This document shows positions 26,901-35,571 of a DNA stretch of 52,088 bases, piece by piece. The notes below the pieces were generated by a model. It was not told the origin of the DNA and did not search any database. It was given only the letters and a program-made list of their open reading frames with translations. A program made the translations under genes and the position numbers. Numbering within the stretch: the stretch's first letter is position 1; every line of letters begins with the position of its first letter. The DNA comes from Rhodococcus wratislaviensis (GTDB lineage: Bacteria > Actinomycetota > Actinomycetes > Mycobacteriales > Mycobacteriaceae). The DNA lies in contig NZ_UAUI01000020.1 in assembly GCF_900455735.1 (NCBI RefSeq), positions 1 through 52,088 of the forward strand. Reading direction: 5' to 3'.

Positions 26901-29900
26901 TCGCCCGCGCAGCAACGCATGTGGCTGCTCAGTCAGGTCAACCCCGATACCGCCCTGCACAACATGGTGTTCGTCACGCGGGTCGGGAGCGATGTCGACG
27001 CCGCAGCCCTCCAGCTCGCGCTACGGGACGTGCTGCAACGGCATTCGGTGCTGCGCACTGTCTTTCCCGTCGACGCCGAAGGCCCGCACCAGCTGGTGCT
27101 GCCCGCCGAGGCGGTGCCTGAGGATCTCGGCGCCGAAGCGGACTTCTCCGTCTGCACGTGGAGCTCTCGGCCGTTCGACCTCACCACCGAGACTCCGGTG
27201 CGGGTGAAGCTGTGGCGCAACCACACCGGTGACTACCTGCTCGGCGTCGTGGTTCACCACATCGCACTGGACGGCGGTTCGATGGGACCGCTGCTCACCG
27301 ATCTCGACATCGCATACCGGTGCCGCGCCGACGGTACGGCCCCGCAGTGGGTGCCGCTGGCCGTGGACTACGCCGACTACGCGATCTGGATGCGCGAACT
27401 GCTCGGCGATGCCTCCGATCCCGGCAGTCTGGCCAGTTCCCAGCTCGAGCACTGGGCGGACGTGCTCTCCGGAGTGGGGGCACCGCTCGCGTTGCCGGCC
27501 GATCGTCCACGGCCGGAACTCCCCAGCCACATCGGGGCGAGTGTGGAATGGACGGTCGAGGAAGACCTGCGGGAGCGTATCGCCGCGCTGGCACGCAGCC
27601 GTGGAACGACAGTGTTCATGGTGCTCCACGCAGCCCTCGCGGTCCTCCTGGCGCGTGTGAGCGGACAGTCCGACGTGGTCGTGGGCACCGCGGTCGGCGG
27701 CCGCCCGGATCCGGTGCTCGACGACGTCGTGGGCATGTTCGTCGGCACCGTGGCACTGCGCACCGCGGTCTCGCCGGCGCAGTCCTTCGAGAACTTCCTC
27801 ACGGACGTCCGCGCCGTCGACCTCGACGCACTCGCACACGGCGACGTCCCGTTCGACGACGTCGTGGCGCACCTCGCCCCACAACGGTCCGCGGCATACA
27901 ACCCACTGTTCCAGGTGATGCTGACCTATCAGCGTGCTGTGGAGTACCCCCAGCTGTTCCTCGGCACGGACGAGTTCCATCCCGACGTGCAGGCAACGGA
28001 GTTCGACCTCGTGTGGGATGTGACCGACGCCGCCGAGGCGATGACGGTGCGCCTCGACTACGCCACCGACCTGTTCGACCGGCACACGGCACTGACACTC
28101 CTGCGGCGGTTCGGTGCGGTCCTCGAGGCCGCCCTGACCGACCCGGCGACAGCTGTCGGGGACCTCGAGATCCTCGACGACGCCGAACGCGCCCAACTCG
28201 AACAGGGCCCCCGGCCCGTGGCCGCGCCGCGGACGCTCGGCGACATCCTCGAAACCCGGGTTCGGGCAACCCCGTCTGCGGTTGCACTGGCGGACGGTGA
28301 CAGGCAGTGGACCTATCGGGAGCTCGACGAGCTGTCGGACCGCTGGGCTCGCGCGCTGGCGGCACGCAATGTCGGGCCCGAGGACGTCGTCGCGGTAGCG
28401 ACGACCCGCGGCCGGCACTGGTTGCTGGCGGTGTGGTCGGTGACCAAGGCCGGTGCCGCGTGGATGTCGCTGGATTCGACTCATCCTGCGGAGCGGCTCG
28501 ACTGGATGCTGAAGGACTCGGGCGCCGTGCTCGGGTTGACGGTCGACGGCATCGGAGACCTGCCTCGATCCGTCGACTGGCTGCGCCTGGACGAGGAGCC
28601 CTCCGGTGACGCGGAGCCGCTGGAGTCCGAGGTGGACAACCCGGCCTACGTGCTCTACACGTCGGGGTCGACCGGTCGGCCCAAGGGGGTCGTCGTTCCA
28701 CACCGCGGACTCACGACCCTGCTGGCCACCCCTGCATACGCCTCGGGCACAGAGTATTCCGACGCTGCGCGAGTGCTGCAGTTGACGTCCCCGACCTTCG
28801 ATGTCTCGGTGTTCGAAATGCTGTGGGCGGTGTCGCTGGGAGGTGCCCTCGTCGTCGCACCCGCATTCAGCTTCGCCGGTGACGAATTGGCCGATTTCCT
28901 GGTGTCGCAGAAGATCACCCACCTCACCGCCACTCCTACCGTGCTGGCCTCGCTCGACCCCGAGGGGCTTCCGCCGTCGACCGTCGTCGTCGGGGGAGAG
29001 GCGCTGCCGACAGACCTTGCCGAACGCTGGGCGCGACGGCACCGACTGTTCAACGCCTACGGTCCCACCGAGTTCACCATCGACGCGTCCGTTGCGGGAC
29101 CCCTCGAGCCCGGCCGTCCGATCACGATCGGAAGCCCCCTGGACGGCAACGCCGCCTTCGTCCTCGATTCGCGCCTGCACCCCGTCCCCGACGGGCTGAC
29201 GGGCGAACTGTATCTGGCCGGTTGCGGCATCGCACGTGGATATGTGGGCCGAAGTGGTCTCACGGCAGGACAGTTCGTCGCGCATCCCTACGGCAAACCG
29301 GGGGAGCGGCTGTACCGCACCGGCGACGTCGTGCGGCGTGACCCGAATGGCGAACTGGAATACCTGGGTCGCAGCGACTCCCAGGTGAAGATTCGCGGAA
29401 TCCGGGTCGAGCCCGCCGAGGTCGACGCCGTGCTGCTTCGGCACCCCGACATCCGGTTCGCCGCGACCATTGCGGTGCCGACGTCGACGGACACCGTGCT
29501 GGCGGCCTACGTCGGGGGCGCCGCGGACCTGTCGTCCAGGTCTGTCGTCGACTTCGCCCGCGGCCTGTTGCCGCGACACCTCGTTCCGTCCTCGGTGACG
29601 GTGCTGGACACGATGCCGCTGCTGCCTTCGGGCAAACTCGACCGCGGTGCACTTCCGGAGCCGAGAATCGAGCCGACCGAATCCGCAGCGCCCGCAGGCG
29701 AACTCGAAGTAGCGATCGCAGCGGTGTTCGCCGAGGTGCTGGGCGCCGCCGACATCCCCGCCGACGAAGCCTTCTTCACCCTGGGAGGCACGTCGATGGG
29801 CGCCGCCTCGGTGGCGACCGAACTGCGCCGCCGGCTGGAACGCGACGTGCCCATCGAGTGGATCTTCACCGACCCCACAGTGCAGCGACTGGCCGCGCGG

Positions 29901-30623
29901 ATCGAAGACGGCACACGACCCGCGAGCTTCTTCGACACCCTGGTGGAACTCCGTCCTGCGGGAACGGGCGCGAGCGCGCCCCTGTTCTGTGTGCACCCGC
30001 TCAGCGGATTGGCCTGGTGCTTCAGCGGTCTCGCGGATCACGTCGGCGACCGTCCGCTGTTCGGACTGCAGGCGACCGGAGCACCGAATCTCCCCGAGAC
30101 GCTGCCGGAGCTGGCCGCGCGGTACGTCGACGCGATCCGCGTCGTCCAACCGGAGGGCCCCTACCATCTGCTGGGCTGGTCGCTCGGCGGCACCATCGCC
30201 CACGAAATGGCTGTCCAGCTCCGCGAAGCCGGCCACGACGTGGCATCGACGGCACTCCTCGACACGCTTCTGCCGCAGCATCAGCCACCCGAACCGGAAA
30301 CCCTGAGTGAGGACGAGTTGATCGCGCAGTTCGGCTCGTACGTGAGCGTCGAGCGACTGCGCGAGATCCGCGCCGTCATCGAGCGGCTCGAGATGATCGC
30401 GTCGACCCACAGCCCCCGCGTGTTCGACGGCGACATCGACCTGTTCGTGGCGGCCCGGGACCTGAACCGGCACCCGGACGTCGTGGACGCCTGGCGCGAG
30501 TACACCGACGGCGTCGTCACCGCGCACCACATCGATACCACCCACTCCGAGATGGCAGACCCGATACCGCTCGCCGAGATCGGCCGACTGCTTCGGAGAT
30601 CGGGGGACCACGGCGGACCGTGA
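17940..30623 (+). CDS. Four-module non-ribosomal peptide synthetase with thioesterase
   Basis: About 4227 residues, ordered C-A-PCP, C-A-PCP, C-A-PCP, C-A-PCP-TE. Rough residue ranges: C1 4-430, A1 447-920, PCP1 930-1000, C2 1021-1463, A2 1471-1920, PCP2 1929-1997, C3 2021-2454, A3 2457-2884, PCP3 2894-2964, C4 2984-3420, A4 3430-3910, PCP4 3917-3990, TE 4011-4220. C motifs are HHLVMDA, HHIAADA, HHIAADG and HHIALDG. PCP sites are GGNS, GGNS, GGDS and GGTS. TE has GWSLGG and a late THSEM His. By-eye specificity codes: A1 DFWNIGMVHK (the standard Thr code), A2 DMLCMGAMYK, A3 DALLGGAVVK, A4 DVFTVGAIDK; the last three are unassigned. No epimerase domain is present. A2 and A3 lack much of the segment between core motifs A2 and A3. 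ATG 17940 lies just before the first C-domain motif; the frame is open further upstream. Confidence 0.96.
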   Translation: MTSFPLSRAQQALWFAQQLDPAVPFNIAQFVEVRGRIDYDLLVSATDRGCRELESAVVRLVDVAGEPHQVVDQSIQDALVYRDMRDHADPVAEAHRWMTDEYSRPLDLMTDRLIAATLLHLGDDHYYWFSRTHHLVMDAYGAMVLMNRVADLYTHFVSGTEAPQSKAMSLRAMYDAESEYRTTDRYVRDREYWAARTAELPEPVRLTDRHARPTSPPRVASRVMEAAVASRIEELARAWNSSEVPVIVAAFAAYLGRMAGATDVVLSLPVSARTTASARHSAGMMANVVPLRVRLDPGGSVEGLVRKVQLELTGALRRQRYRHEDMWEGRAQPSRRGFGPTVNVMNFHREIVLGELVGEFNVLTTGIADDLSLNLYPSVDGRTVRVDFEANPGRYEAEELERLLSRFVDFLASFAAVESHALVGAIDVLTAEELADALTSVPSREPDAAWLHELFLRHAVERPAAVAVTFGDQSLTYAELEARSAAVAASLTESGIVAGDIVAVTLPQSPDLIAAILGVMRAGGVYLPVDPQYPAERIQYLLDDARPVAVIADAAAPPVSTSYPRAVNKYSRARSAYVIYTSGSTGRPKGVLVTHANVLSLLANTRDEFGFGHDDVWTMFHSPSFDFSVWEMWGALTAGGRLVLVDHFLARSPREFQDLLVREGVTVLNQTPSAFGQLAEVDDQADLAVRLLIFGGEALDPTPVWPWLERHPGVRAINMYGITETTVHVTGTELDPATRDASTTIGRALPGVLTYVLDSALRPVPPGGVGELYVAGAQVSSGYLHRRGLTAERFVANPFVEGTVMYRSGDLVRYRGGGRLDYVGRADAQVELRGYRIEPGEIEAALLRHPDVERAVVLLRDTAAGRQLVAYVVADADQPSLTQHLRTVLPDHMVPGALVHVPAIPLTVNGKVDRDALPDPGVLLEDGQGTHTPIEDVVADVFAEVLGNAEVGTRHNFFDLGGNSLLATRVSARVSAVFDIDVTVKDVFEAPTVAELASRIEERSGGGRRRPPLRPASSDGRIPLSPAQQRMWFVNQFDTGASGYNLPLVVRLDGDLDVHALASAARDLIERHHTLRTVYPSDADGVHQVVLDAGDVPLDLTPIALPEDAVDAHLRAFVDSGFDVSVDAPIRSRLYRVGPESHVLALVVHHIAADAWSLTPLIRDTMTAYQARLDGGGPEWLPLPVQYSDYSVWQRAVLDDASADALQQYWLDTLADLPEQVTLPADRPRAAAASGHAGTVGIELDEQLHDALNMLARNGRATTFMVLHAALAALLSRYSGSRDVPIGTAVAGRTDPQLDDMVGMFAGTLVLRTAVDPTATFAELLAHVHERDIAAYTHADMPFETLVELLNPARSTSHHPLFQVALSMQRSRIGQVTLPGLTVTPVGDVVDRANFDLQLTVTESGPGGRMHLDFGYDADLYEQSTIEHFASRLVRFLDAVSADPQLPVGDIDLFDAAERAALVPAVGPAAPAPSTLREILTRGAAVAPDAVAVSSGGAELTYRELDSRSDAMARELTENGAGPGSLVPWAEPRSVDSVVRLWAIAKTGAAPVLFDPARTTFTPREWQSVSGHTLPLTSEVAYVVYTSGTTGTPKGVMVTHGGLAALDADVRERYAAGPGSRMLHRGAIGFDMTLLEVLVAGASGATLVIASDAEHAGPALADLMERDRITHACMTPTILATLGERELPDLQVLMVGGERLGSELVNRWAAGRRLYNAYGPAETTMYAVSTGPLEVGEPVSIGTPVHGVSAVVLDDRLRPVPPGVSGELYLAGGALARGYTDQPGPTAERFVAAADGTRLYRTGDLVRWRKTAAGHELEYLGRNDSQIKMRGVRIEPAEIDTVIARLADVVFAGTVVRTTDAGTEMLVSYVLPTGHIDTHDLRRRLAESLPAYLVPTAVVVLDAPPPTVNGKLDLRSLPMPELTVAENEPPNTDTERAVARVFADVLGIENVGRGTHFFDTGGNSLLATQLTARLTDSVGHVVPLRTLFAHPTVAELAEALDDAVPETDLRPALVARPRPDRIPLSRSQYRMWVLNRTDPESPTYNLPATVRMEGALDIDALTAAFEDVIRRHETLRTRYPVDGHPYQEILDPAPLDLDPADVDDPAEFMEEFASRGFDLTRDRPIRVALLRLNPRCHVLAVNIHHIAADGWSLTPLVSDVLSAYAAHVSGIAPQDDPLPLQYADYAVWERELLNGEYGQRRVEHLRRALDGVDSTSPLPSDRPTSTSRSASVVEFEVSAGVQQAVHHLAAEYHATPFMILHAALSVVLSRHGAQPDVVIATAVAGRGERALDSLVGMFVNTLALRAQVQPDMPFTGLLAQVRDFDVDAFEHADVPFEVVAGLLGGRTPQVALALQNLQIPTLEAAGMTVAAEEFDTGTAKFDLHVTLTEMSDRGAPAGFRGAAVYAADVFDPATVEAVVTNLGRMLEAICADPGVAVGDLVLPGAEPLVGAQPAGERTLAEILTATAATHPDNAALTDGDVTLTYRELDERSDVRARELAALGVAPGVVVPIDLRRSSEFVVELWAIAKTGAAFSPVSGFGGQGYQKCARDVAYVIHTSGSTGTPKAVAVTHRGLGPLTAEVVRRYRVGPDDRVLHGYNPAFDAALLEMLLAFGSGACLVVAPADVFAGAELHRLLVDQRVTHYLSTPSVLATLDTRGLESVRVVGVGGEILSSELAATWSAGRLLLNAYGPTESTVVATLTEIDPASAHDAVTIGAPIPGTTALVLDTRLRAVPVGGVGELYLTGPGLAQGYLGAPDRTAERFVAESDGTRMYRTGDVVHRRADGNLSFIGRVDRQIKLRGMRIEPAQVEAALLDLRGVEQAAVSVQRHDLVAFVAGTDIDPRTLRQQLTGHLPSYLVPPRIVTMDTLPLTANGKLDIAALEAWDDDVIAAPPRTAVEEMVAGVFADVLGARHIGAGHNFFEAGGDSLSATAVTARLSATFGVDVPVRVLFENPSPEWLARWLGGPSSGVTRPVLAPRPSGARVPLSPAQQRMWLLSQVNPDTALHNMVFVTRVGSDVDAAALQLALRDVLQRHSVLRTVFPVDAEGPHQLVLPAEAVPEDLGAEADFSVCTWSSRPFDLTTETPVRVKLWRNHTGDYLLGVVVHHIALDGGSMGPLLTDLDIAYRCRADGTAPQWVPLAVDYADYAIWMRELLGDASDPGSLASSQLEHWADVLSGVGAPLALPADRPRPELPSHIGASVEWTVEEDLRERIAALARSRGTTVFMVLHAALAVLLARVSGQSDVVVGTAVGGRPDPVLDDVVGMFVGTVALRTAVSPAQSFENFLTDVRAVDLDALAHGDVPFDDVVAHLAPQRSAAYNPLFQVMLTYQRAVEYPQLFLGTDEFHPDVQATEFDLVWDVTDAAEAMTVRLDYATDLFDRHTALTLLRRFGAVLEAALTDPATAVGDLEILDDAERAQLEQGPRPVAAPRTLGDILETRVRATPSAVALADGDRQWTYRELDELSDRWARALAARNVGPEDVVAVATTRGRHWLLAVWSVTKAGAAWMSLDSTHPAERLDWMLKDSGAVLGLTVDGIGDLPRSVDWLRLDEEPSGDAEPLESEVDNPAYVLYTSGSTGRPKGVVVPHRGLTTLLATPAYASGTEYSDAARVLQLTSPTFDVSVFEMLWAVSLGGALVVAPAFSFAGDELADFLVSQKITHLTATPTVLASLDPEGLPPSTVVVGGEALPTDLAERWARRHRLFNAYGPTEFTIDASVAGPLEPGRPITIGSPLDGNAAFVLDSRLHPVPDGLTGELYLAGCGIARGYVGRSGLTAGQFVAHPYGKPGERLYRTGDVVRRDPNGELEYLGRSDSQVKIRGIRVEPAEVDAVLLRHPDIRFAATIAVPTSTDTVLAAYVGGAADLSSRSVVDFARGLLPRHLVPSSVTVLDTMPLLPSGKLDRGALPEPRIEPTESAAPAGELEVAIAAVFAEVLGAADIPADEAFFTLGGTSMGAASVATELRRRLERDVPIEWIFTDPTVQRLAARIEDGTRPASFFDTLVELRPAGTGASAPLFCVHPLSGLAWCFSGLADHVGDRPLFGLQATGAPNLPETLPELAARYVDAIRVVQPEGPYHLLGWSLGGTIAHEMAVQLREAGHDVASTALLDTLLPQHQPPEPETLSEDELIAQFGSYVSVERLREIRAVIERLEMIASTHSPRVFDGDIDLFVAARDLNRHPDVVDAWREYTDGVVTAHHIDTTHSEMADPIPLAEIGRLLRRSGDHGGP
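19613..19654. repeat. Palindromic element 1, inside A-domain 1
   Basis: Perfect 11-bp arms, CGTGAGTACTT at 19613-19623 and AAGTACTCACG at 19644-19654, enclose a 20-bp centre with further partial pairing. The element is read in frame as coding sequence and encodes the linker [14 protein letters not shown] between adenylation motifs A2 and A3. It shares its outer CGTGAG/CTCACG ends with the element at 22628-22671. Confidence 0.85.
22628..22671. repeat. Palindromic element 2, inside A-domain 2
   Basis: A 44-bp near-perfect palindrome: 18 of 21 facing positions are Watson-Crick pairs and two more are G-T. The outer arms are ACGTGAG and CTCACGT, and the centre holds GGCAAAG against CTTTGCC. It encodes [15 protein letters not shown] in frame, exactly between [10 protein letters not shown] and the A3 core [10 protein letters not shown]. 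It replaces roughly 30 residues normally found there. Confidence 0.87.
25545..25590. repeat. Palindromic element 3 (worn), inside A-domain 3
   Basis: A 46-bp imperfect palindrome with outer arms CCCGTG and CACGGG and inner arms GGTGGCC and GGCTACC. About 15 of 22 facing positions are Watson-Crick pairs and four more are G-T. It lies in frame at the same protein position as the two elements above, where the usual PxDP motif and the following segment are missing ([21 protein letters not shown]). Its decay suggests an older insertion. Confidence 0.65.
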
Positions 30624-30743
30624 CGCACGTGACGCCGACAGTGGACCTCATCACTACGATGTAGCGATTCAGTCGGGTCAAGACGATGTGAATGACAGCT
30701 CGATCGCGCCGCTGAGCGTGACGCAATTGGAAGAGACTCGATA

Positions 30744-32462
30744 ATGGAAATTCAGGACTACCTGCGAATTCTGCAGTCACGTTGGAAAATCATCGCGATC
30801 ACCACCGTCGTGGCGATCCTCGGTGCGCTCGGGGCGTCGTTGCTGACGACTCCCATCTACGAAGCGTCGACACGGTTGTTCGTCTCGACGTCCGCAGGAT
30901 CGTCGGTGAACGAGGTGTACCAGGGAAACCTGTTCTCGCAGCAGCGAGTGACGTCGTACACCAAGCTGCTCACCGGTGAGACTCTCGCGCAGCGGACGAT
31001 CGACAAGCTCGATCTCGGCGGCACCGCCTCGGCGCTCGCCTCACAGGTGAAGGCCAGCTCCGCGCCCGACACCGTGCTCATCGACGTGAAGGTGCAGGAT
31101 CCGTCGCCGGAACGCGCCCGCGACATCGCCAATGCCCTGTCCGACGAGTTCGTCGTCATGGCCAGGGAGCTCGAGACCCCGGAGAAGGGCGGCGCCCCCG
31201 CCGCACGGGTCGTCGTCGAACAGCAGGCGCAGACCCCGTCGACTCCCGTCTCACCCAAGACGCTCCGCAACCTTGCCTTGGGTGCGGCGGTCGGACTCCT
31301 CCTCGGTATCGCCTTCGCCGTCCTGCGCGATCGCCTCGACAACACGGTCAAGGACCGGCGCACCGTCGAGGAACTGGCCGGTTCCGCACTGATCGGCACC
31401 ATCCCGTTCGACAAGGAGCGGCAGACGCAGCAGGCCATCAATTTCGCGGAAGGCAACTCGTCGAGCGCCGAGTCCTACCGGGAGCTGCGGACCAACCTGC
31501 AATTCCTCGAGGTCGACAACCCGCCGCGTGTCATCGTCGTCACCAGTTCGCTGCCCACCGAGGGTAAGACCACCACCGCCATCAACATCGCGCTCGTGCT
31601 GGCGGAGGGCGGCCAGAACGTGTGCCTGGTCGAGGGCGACCTCCGTAAGCCGCGGGTGTCGAAGTACCTCGGTGTCGTCGGTTCCGTCGGTCTCAGCAGC
31701 GTGCTCGCCGGCAAGGCCGACCTCGACGCCGTACTCCAGCCGACGCAGTACTCGGGTCTCACGGTCCTGGCGTCCGGACCGATCCCGCCGAACCCGAGTG
31801 AGCTCCTCGGAACGGAGACGGCCCGCCAGGTGCTGGCCGATCTGCGCGGACGGTTCGACTACGTGATCGTCGACGCGTCACCGCTGCTGCCGGTCACCGA
31901 CGCGACCGTGCTGACCGCGATGTCGGACGGCGCGCTGGTCATCGCGCGGCACGCCGAGACCAAGAGGGATCAGCTGTCGAGGGCGGCGGGCAACCTGCAC
32001 AGCGTGGGCGCGACCATCCTCGGAACGATCATCACGATGACGCCGAGCCGCGGACGGGGCGTCTACGAGTACAAGTACTACTACGAGACCGACAAGTCTC
32101 TGCCGCAGATGCAGCAGGCCGCCCCCGTGCAGCCTCCCGTGCAGCAGCAGCCCCCTCAACACCAGGCACCTCAGCAGCCGCAGCCCGCTCCGTACGTTCG
32201 CGACGAATACCCGTCGCAGCAGTACGGTCCGAACGGGGGAGATCAGCAGGAAGTGCCCGCGTATCAGGGTGCTCCGGTGTACCAGGGCGCTCCGGCCTAC
32301 CAGGGCGACCAGGGTCAGCAGTGGTACGGCAGTCCCGACCACTACGGCAACGAGCAGCAGGCGGGCGCTCCGGTGCCTCCCACACCGAGGCGCACCCGCC
32401 GCTACCGCGACGACCAGGAAGCCTGGTCAGAGACGGACGCTCCGCGCGACCACACCCAGTAG
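30744..32462 (+). CDS. Wzz-domain bacterial tyrosine kinase (polysaccharide co-polymerase)
   Basis: A 572-residue Wzz/Wzc-like protein that would control chain length and export of the capsule. The Wzz domain begins at MEIQDYLRILQSRW, with transmembrane helices at about 17-37 and 173-194. The cytoplasmic BY-kinase domain has Walker A LPTEGKTTT (about residues 269-277), the A' motif VEGDLRKP and Walker B YVIVDASP. A Tyr cluster (VYEYKYYYETD, about 438-448) and a long Gln/Pro/Tyr-rich tail are likely autophosphorylation sites. GGAAGAG precedes ATG 30744. The 3' end overlaps the convergent phosphatase gene by 36 bp. A kinase-phosphatase pair of this kind regulates polysaccharide assembly in other bacteria. 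Confidence 0.93.
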   Translation: MEIQDYLRILQSRWKIIAITTVVAILGALGASLLTTPIYEASTRLFVSTSAGSSVNEVYQGNLFSQQRVTSYTKLLTGETLAQRTIDKLDLGGTASALASQVKASSAPDTVLIDVKVQDPSPERARDIANALSDEFVVMARELETPEKGGAPAARVVVEQQAQTPSTPVSPKTLRNLALGAAVGLLLGIAFAVLRDRLDNTVKDRRTVEELAGSALIGTIPFDKERQTQQAINFAEGNSSSAESYRELRTNLQFLEVDNPPRVIVVTSSLPTEGKTTTAINIALVLAEGGQNVCLVEGDLRKPRVSKYLGVVGSVGLSSVLAGKADLDAVLQPTQYSGLTVLASGPIPPNPSELLGTETARQVLADLRGRFDYVIVDASPLLPVTDATVLTAMSDGALVIARHAETKRDQLSRAAGNLHSVGATILGTIITMTPSRGRGVYEYKYYYETDKSLPQMQQAAPVQPPVQQQPPQHQAPQQPQPAPYVRDEYPSQQYGPNGGDQQEVPAYQGAPVYQGAPAYQGDQGQQWYGSPDHYGNEQQAGAPVPPTPRRTRRYRDDQEAWSETDAPRDHTQ

Positions 32463-32945
32463 ATCGGCGATCTCGGACCCGATGGTCAGGAAGGTGTCCT
32501 CGTCCTGCCCCATCGGGTCCGGAACGTCCTCCGGGGTCTCGTCGGCCTTGTGTTTGGGACGTGCCGCAGCCAGGTCGGCCACCGACTTCGCATCCGCCGC
32601 CTCCGCGAGCCGAGCCGCCTCCCGGAGCGTGAACGTCTTCTTCAGCTGCTCCGGGGCCAGCGCCAGCACCTTCTCGCGCTGACGCTCGGTCATCGTCAAC
32701 ACCAGATCGGCATCCGCCGCCAGGTCGGCGGTGAGCATCCGCGCGGTGAAATCGCTCGGATCACCGCCGAGCCCTTCGAGGACTTGCGCGGCCGTCGGTT
32801 CCATCGGGCGTCCGACCGCGGCGCGGGTACCTGCACTTTCGGCAGTCAGATCGGTGATCCCGAGCTCCTCGGCGTATGCCACTGCGAGGCGCTCAGCCGT
32901 TGGGGAGCGACAGACGTTTCCGGTGCAGACGAAGAGAACATGCAT
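32427..32945 (-). CDS. Low-molecular-weight protein tyrosine phosphatase
   Basis: A 172-residue phosphatase. The P-loop CX5R is at residues 7-13 (VCTGNVCRSP) and the general-acid Asp is in DVPDPMG near the C-terminus. It is cytoplasmic and probably dephosphorylates the BY-kinase encoded opposite, a Wzc/Wzb-like relationship. The start at 32945 is the ATG directly before HVLFVCTGN; the frame is open upstream, but that part is only antisense to the neighbouring dehydrogenase gene. The length is slightly above the usual 150 residues owing to the Lys/Ala-rich segment before DPMG. It is divergent from the dehydrogenase gene and convergent with the kinase gene. Confidence 0.93.
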   Translation of the reverse strand: MHVLFVCTGNVCRSPTAERLAVAYAEELGITDLTAESAGTRAAVGRPMEPTAAQVLEGLGGDPSDFTARMLTADLAADADLVLTMTERQREKVLALAPEQLKKTFTLREAARLAEAADAKSVADLAAARPKHKADETPEDVPDPMGQDEDTFLTIGSEIADLLGVVARSVRL

Positions 32946-33050
32946 GGGCGAAGCATAGGGTCTCGCCTCGCACCGTTCGTACACGCACTGTTGGCTTCGA
33001 ACATCAGTCCGGTAAATATCGCGCTCACCTGCACTGGTTATCAAGGGTGC

Positions 33051-34373
33051 ATGCGCTGCACCGTGTTTGGAACCGGATACCTGGGAGCCACCCACGCCGC
33101 CTGTATGGCGGAACTGGGCCACGACGTCCTGGGCGTCGATATCGATCCCGGAAAAGTGGCGAAACTCTCCTCCGGGGAGGTCCCGTTCTACGAGCCCGGG
33201 CTGGGGGAGGTTCTGCGCCGGAACATCGACGCCGGCCGGTTGCACTTCACCACGTCGTACAGCGAGGCCGCCGAGTTCGCGGACCTCCACTTTCTCGGTG
33301 TCGGCACCCCTCAGAAGAAGGGGGAGTACGCCGCGGACCTGCGGCACGTGCACTCGGTGATCGACACGCTCGCGCCGCTGCTCGATCGTCCGGCCGTCAT
33401 CGTCGGCAAGTCGACCGTTCCCGTCGGGACGGCGGCGGATCTGGGTGCGCGGGCCCGGGCGCTCGCGCCGGCCGGTGACGCCGTGGAAGTGGCGTGGAAT
33501 CCGGAGTTCCTGCGGGAGGGCTTCGCCGTCGAGGACACCCTGCACCCCGACCGGATGGTGCTGGGGGTGGACCGGCAGCGCCCCGGACGCGCGGAGACCG
33601 AGTTGCGCGAACTGTATGCCCGCCTGCTCGGCGAGGACATTCCGTTCCTGGTCACCGACCTCGCCACCGCGGAACTGGTGAAGGTCTCGGCCAACGCGTT
33701 CCTCGCCACCAAGATCTCGTTCATCAACGCCATCTCCGAGGTGTGCGAGGCCACCGGCGCCGACGTCACGCAACTCGCCGACGCCCTCGGATACGACGCG
33801 CGGATCGGCCGGCGCTTCCTCAACGCCGGTCTCGGCTTCGGCGGCGGCTGCCTGCCCAAGGACATCCGCGCGTTCATGGCGAGGGCGGGTGAGCTGGGCG
33901 CGAACCAGGCACTGCACTTCCTCCGTGAGGTGGACAGCATCAACATGCGGCGCCGCACCCGGATGGTGGAGTTGGCGGCGCAGGTGTGCGGAGGTTCGCT
34001 GCTCGGCGCCAACGTCGCCGTACTCGGCGCCGCCTTCAAGCCCGAATCCGACGACGTCCGCGACTCGCCGGCACTCAACGTGGCGGGAATGATGCAGTTG
34101 CACGGGGCGGTGGTCAGCGTCTACGACCCGAAAGCCCTGGACAACTCGCGGAGACTGTTCCCCACGCTGAACTACGCGACGTCAGCGGTCGAGGCGTGCG
34201 ACAACGCCGACGCCGTGCTTCTGCTCACCGAGTGGGCGGAGTTCGCGGCCCTGCAACCGGAGGATCTGAACGATGTGGTGCGTGCGCGGGTGATGGTCGA
34301 CGGCCGCAACTGTCTCGACGCCTCGGACTGGCGCACCGCGGGGTGGGTCTATCGAGGTCTCGGGAGGGGATAA
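33051..34373 (+). CDS. ugd: UDP-glucose 6-dehydrogenase
   Basis: Oxidises UDP-glucose to UDP-glucuronate with NAD+, supplying an acidic sugar for capsule or cell-wall glycans. The 440-residue length is typical. The dinucleotide-binding motif GTGYLG is at residues 7-12, the acidic end of the second strand is VDID, and YEPGL follows. The central block has GKSTVPVGT, NPEFLREG and the catalytic Cys267 in GFGGGCLPKD. The C-terminal domain carries GAAFKPESDDVRDSPAL. ATG 33051 is preferred because it begins directly at RCTVFGTGYLG with AAGGG upstream. A UDP-N-acetyl-mannosamine or GDP-mannose dehydrogenase is less likely, given the motif set. It belongs with the kinase and phosphatase of the capsule block. 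Confidence 0.92.
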   Translation: MRCTVFGTGYLGATHAACMAELGHDVLGVDIDPGKVAKLSSGEVPFYEPGLGEVLRRNIDAGRLHFTTSYSEAAEFADLHFLGVGTPQKKGEYAADLRHVHSVIDTLAPLLDRPAVIVGKSTVPVGTAADLGARARALAPAGDAVEVAWNPEFLREGFAVEDTLHPDRMVLGVDRQRPGRAETELRELYARLLGEDIPFLVTDLATAELVKVSANAFLATKISFINAISEVCEATGADVTQLADALGYDARIGRRFLNAGLGFGGGCLPKDIRAFMARAGELGANQALHFLREVDSINMRRRTRMVELAAQVCGGSLLGANVAVLGAAFKPESDDVRDSPALNVAGMMQLHGAVVSVYDPKALDNSRRLFPTLNYATSAVEACDNADAVLLLTEWAEFAALQPEDLNDVVRARVMVDGRNCLDASDWRTAGWVYRGLGRG

Positions 34374-34490
34374 CGCGCGCAGATAACGGATCGTGACCTC
34401 GAGGTTCCCTGCGATAACGGGTTGACGATCCCCGCTCCCGGCGCATCGGCGGGCGGTAGCGTCAGCCTCAATCGCAACGGAGGGCTGGCG

Positions 34491-35456
34491 ATGTCGAAGG
34501 CACGTCACGGATCCCGACTCGCACTCCTCGCTGCCGTTGTCTGTATCTGTGGGCTCGGCAGTGCGCCTGCTCAGGCGGCGGAAGTCCCGACCCTGCCGGG
34601 TCCGGCGCAATCCGACGCCGGCGCGGCGATCGCGTACGCGAAGCACCATCCGCATTCTGCGCCGCCCGGGACCAACGACTTCACGTGCCGCCCCGGTCCC
34701 GCGCACCCCCACCCCGTGATCCTCGTCCACGGGAGCGACGGCAGTGCCTACTCGAACTGGGCCGGGTTGAGCCCGAAATTGAAAGCCGCCGGCTACTGCG
34801 TGTTCGCCCTGAACTACGGACAAAAACCCGGCACCGAGCACTACGGAATGCAGACGATGACACAGGGGGCAGCCGAACTCGAGGTCTTCGTCGACGACGT
34901 ACTGGCCGCAACCGGTGCGGACCAGGTCGACCTGATCGGGCACTCACAGGGCGCGACGGTGGCCCGGTACTACATCAACAGGCTGGGCGGGGCCTCGAAA
35001 GTGAACCGCTGGATCGGCATCGCGTCGCCGTCCTACGGTGGAACGTTCTTCGGGATCGCCACGGCTCTGCAGACGCTGCCCGGCGGCAACGAACTGATCG
35101 TGGGGATCGGTTCGGAGGCGCTCGCCGAGCAGGTGCAGGGGTCGCCGTTCCTCACGGCACTCAATGCGGGCGGTGACACCGTCCCCGGCGTCGAATACAC
35201 CACGATCGGGACGCGGTACGACGAGGTGATCCAGCCGTACACCAACGTCGCGCTGCACGACCCCGGTGCCACCAACATCCTCGTTCAGGACCTGTGCCCG
35301 CTGGATCAGACCGGGCATTTCAACCTGCCCTACGACCCGTTCTCCCAGCAACTGGTGCTCAACACGCTCGATCCGGCACACACGATCGTGCCGCCCTGCA
35401 CGTTCGTGCCGCTGGGCACGGGCATCGCGGGAGTGATCATCGCGAGCAACTTCTGA
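34491..35456 (+). CDS. Secreted lipase/esterase (class 2-like, alpha/beta hydrolase)
   Basis: A 321-residue exported hydrolase. A Sec signal peptide is clear: basic MSKARHGSR, hydrophobic LALLAAVVCICGLG, and cleavage after AQA (residues about 29-31). The alpha/beta hydrolase fold shows VILVHG with the oxyanion region at about residue 78 and the nucleophile elbow GHSQG at about 151-155. The late Asp and His are probably in the region of ALHDPGATN and DQTGHFN. Six or so cysteines may form disulphides. It most resembles the actinobacterial triacylglycerol lipase/esterase group. ATG 34491 is chosen because GGAGG lies 7 bases upstream. Single gene, downstream of ugd by 117 bp. Confidence 0.87.
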   Translation: MSKARHGSRLALLAAVVCICGLGSAPAQAAEVPTLPGPAQSDAGAAIAYAKHHPHSAPPGTNDFTCRPGPAHPHPVILVHGSDGSAYSNWAGLSPKLKAAGYCVFALNYGQKPGTEHYGMQTMTQGAAELEVFVDDVLAATGADQVDLIGHSQGATVARYYINRLGGASKVNRWIGIASPSYGGTFFGIATALQTLPGGNELIVGIGSEALAEQVQGSPFLTALNAGGDTVPGVEYTTIGTRYDEVIQPYTNVALHDPGATNILVQDLCPLDQTGHFNLPYDPFSQQLVLNTLDPAHTIVPPCTFVPLGTGIAGVIIASNF

Positions 35457-35483
35457 GTTGCCTCCCGCCGAACGGTGGCTCGG

Positions 35484-35511
35484 TTGCCCCGTCGGACCGC
35501 TTCGCTAGACT
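35484..35511 (+). promoter_or_regulatory. Candidate promoter upstream of the Hsp70-like gene
   Basis: TTGCCC at 35484-35489 and TAGACT at 35506-35511 are spaced by 16 bp, which is a reasonable vegetative-type promoter. It would give a leader of about 53 bases before ATG 35572. Confidence 0.4.
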
Positions 35512-35571
35512 GCGGGCCATGGAGTGGGGGGATTCCGGATCGAACCCGTGCACAGTCGAGTTAGGCGGCCC

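Noticed and set aside
32946..34103. Apparent N-terminal extension of the tyrosine phosphatase frame
   Set aside because: The extension is antisense to the UDP-glucose dehydrogenase gene and has no family motif. The phosphatase domain begins at ATG 32945, directly before the CX5R loop.
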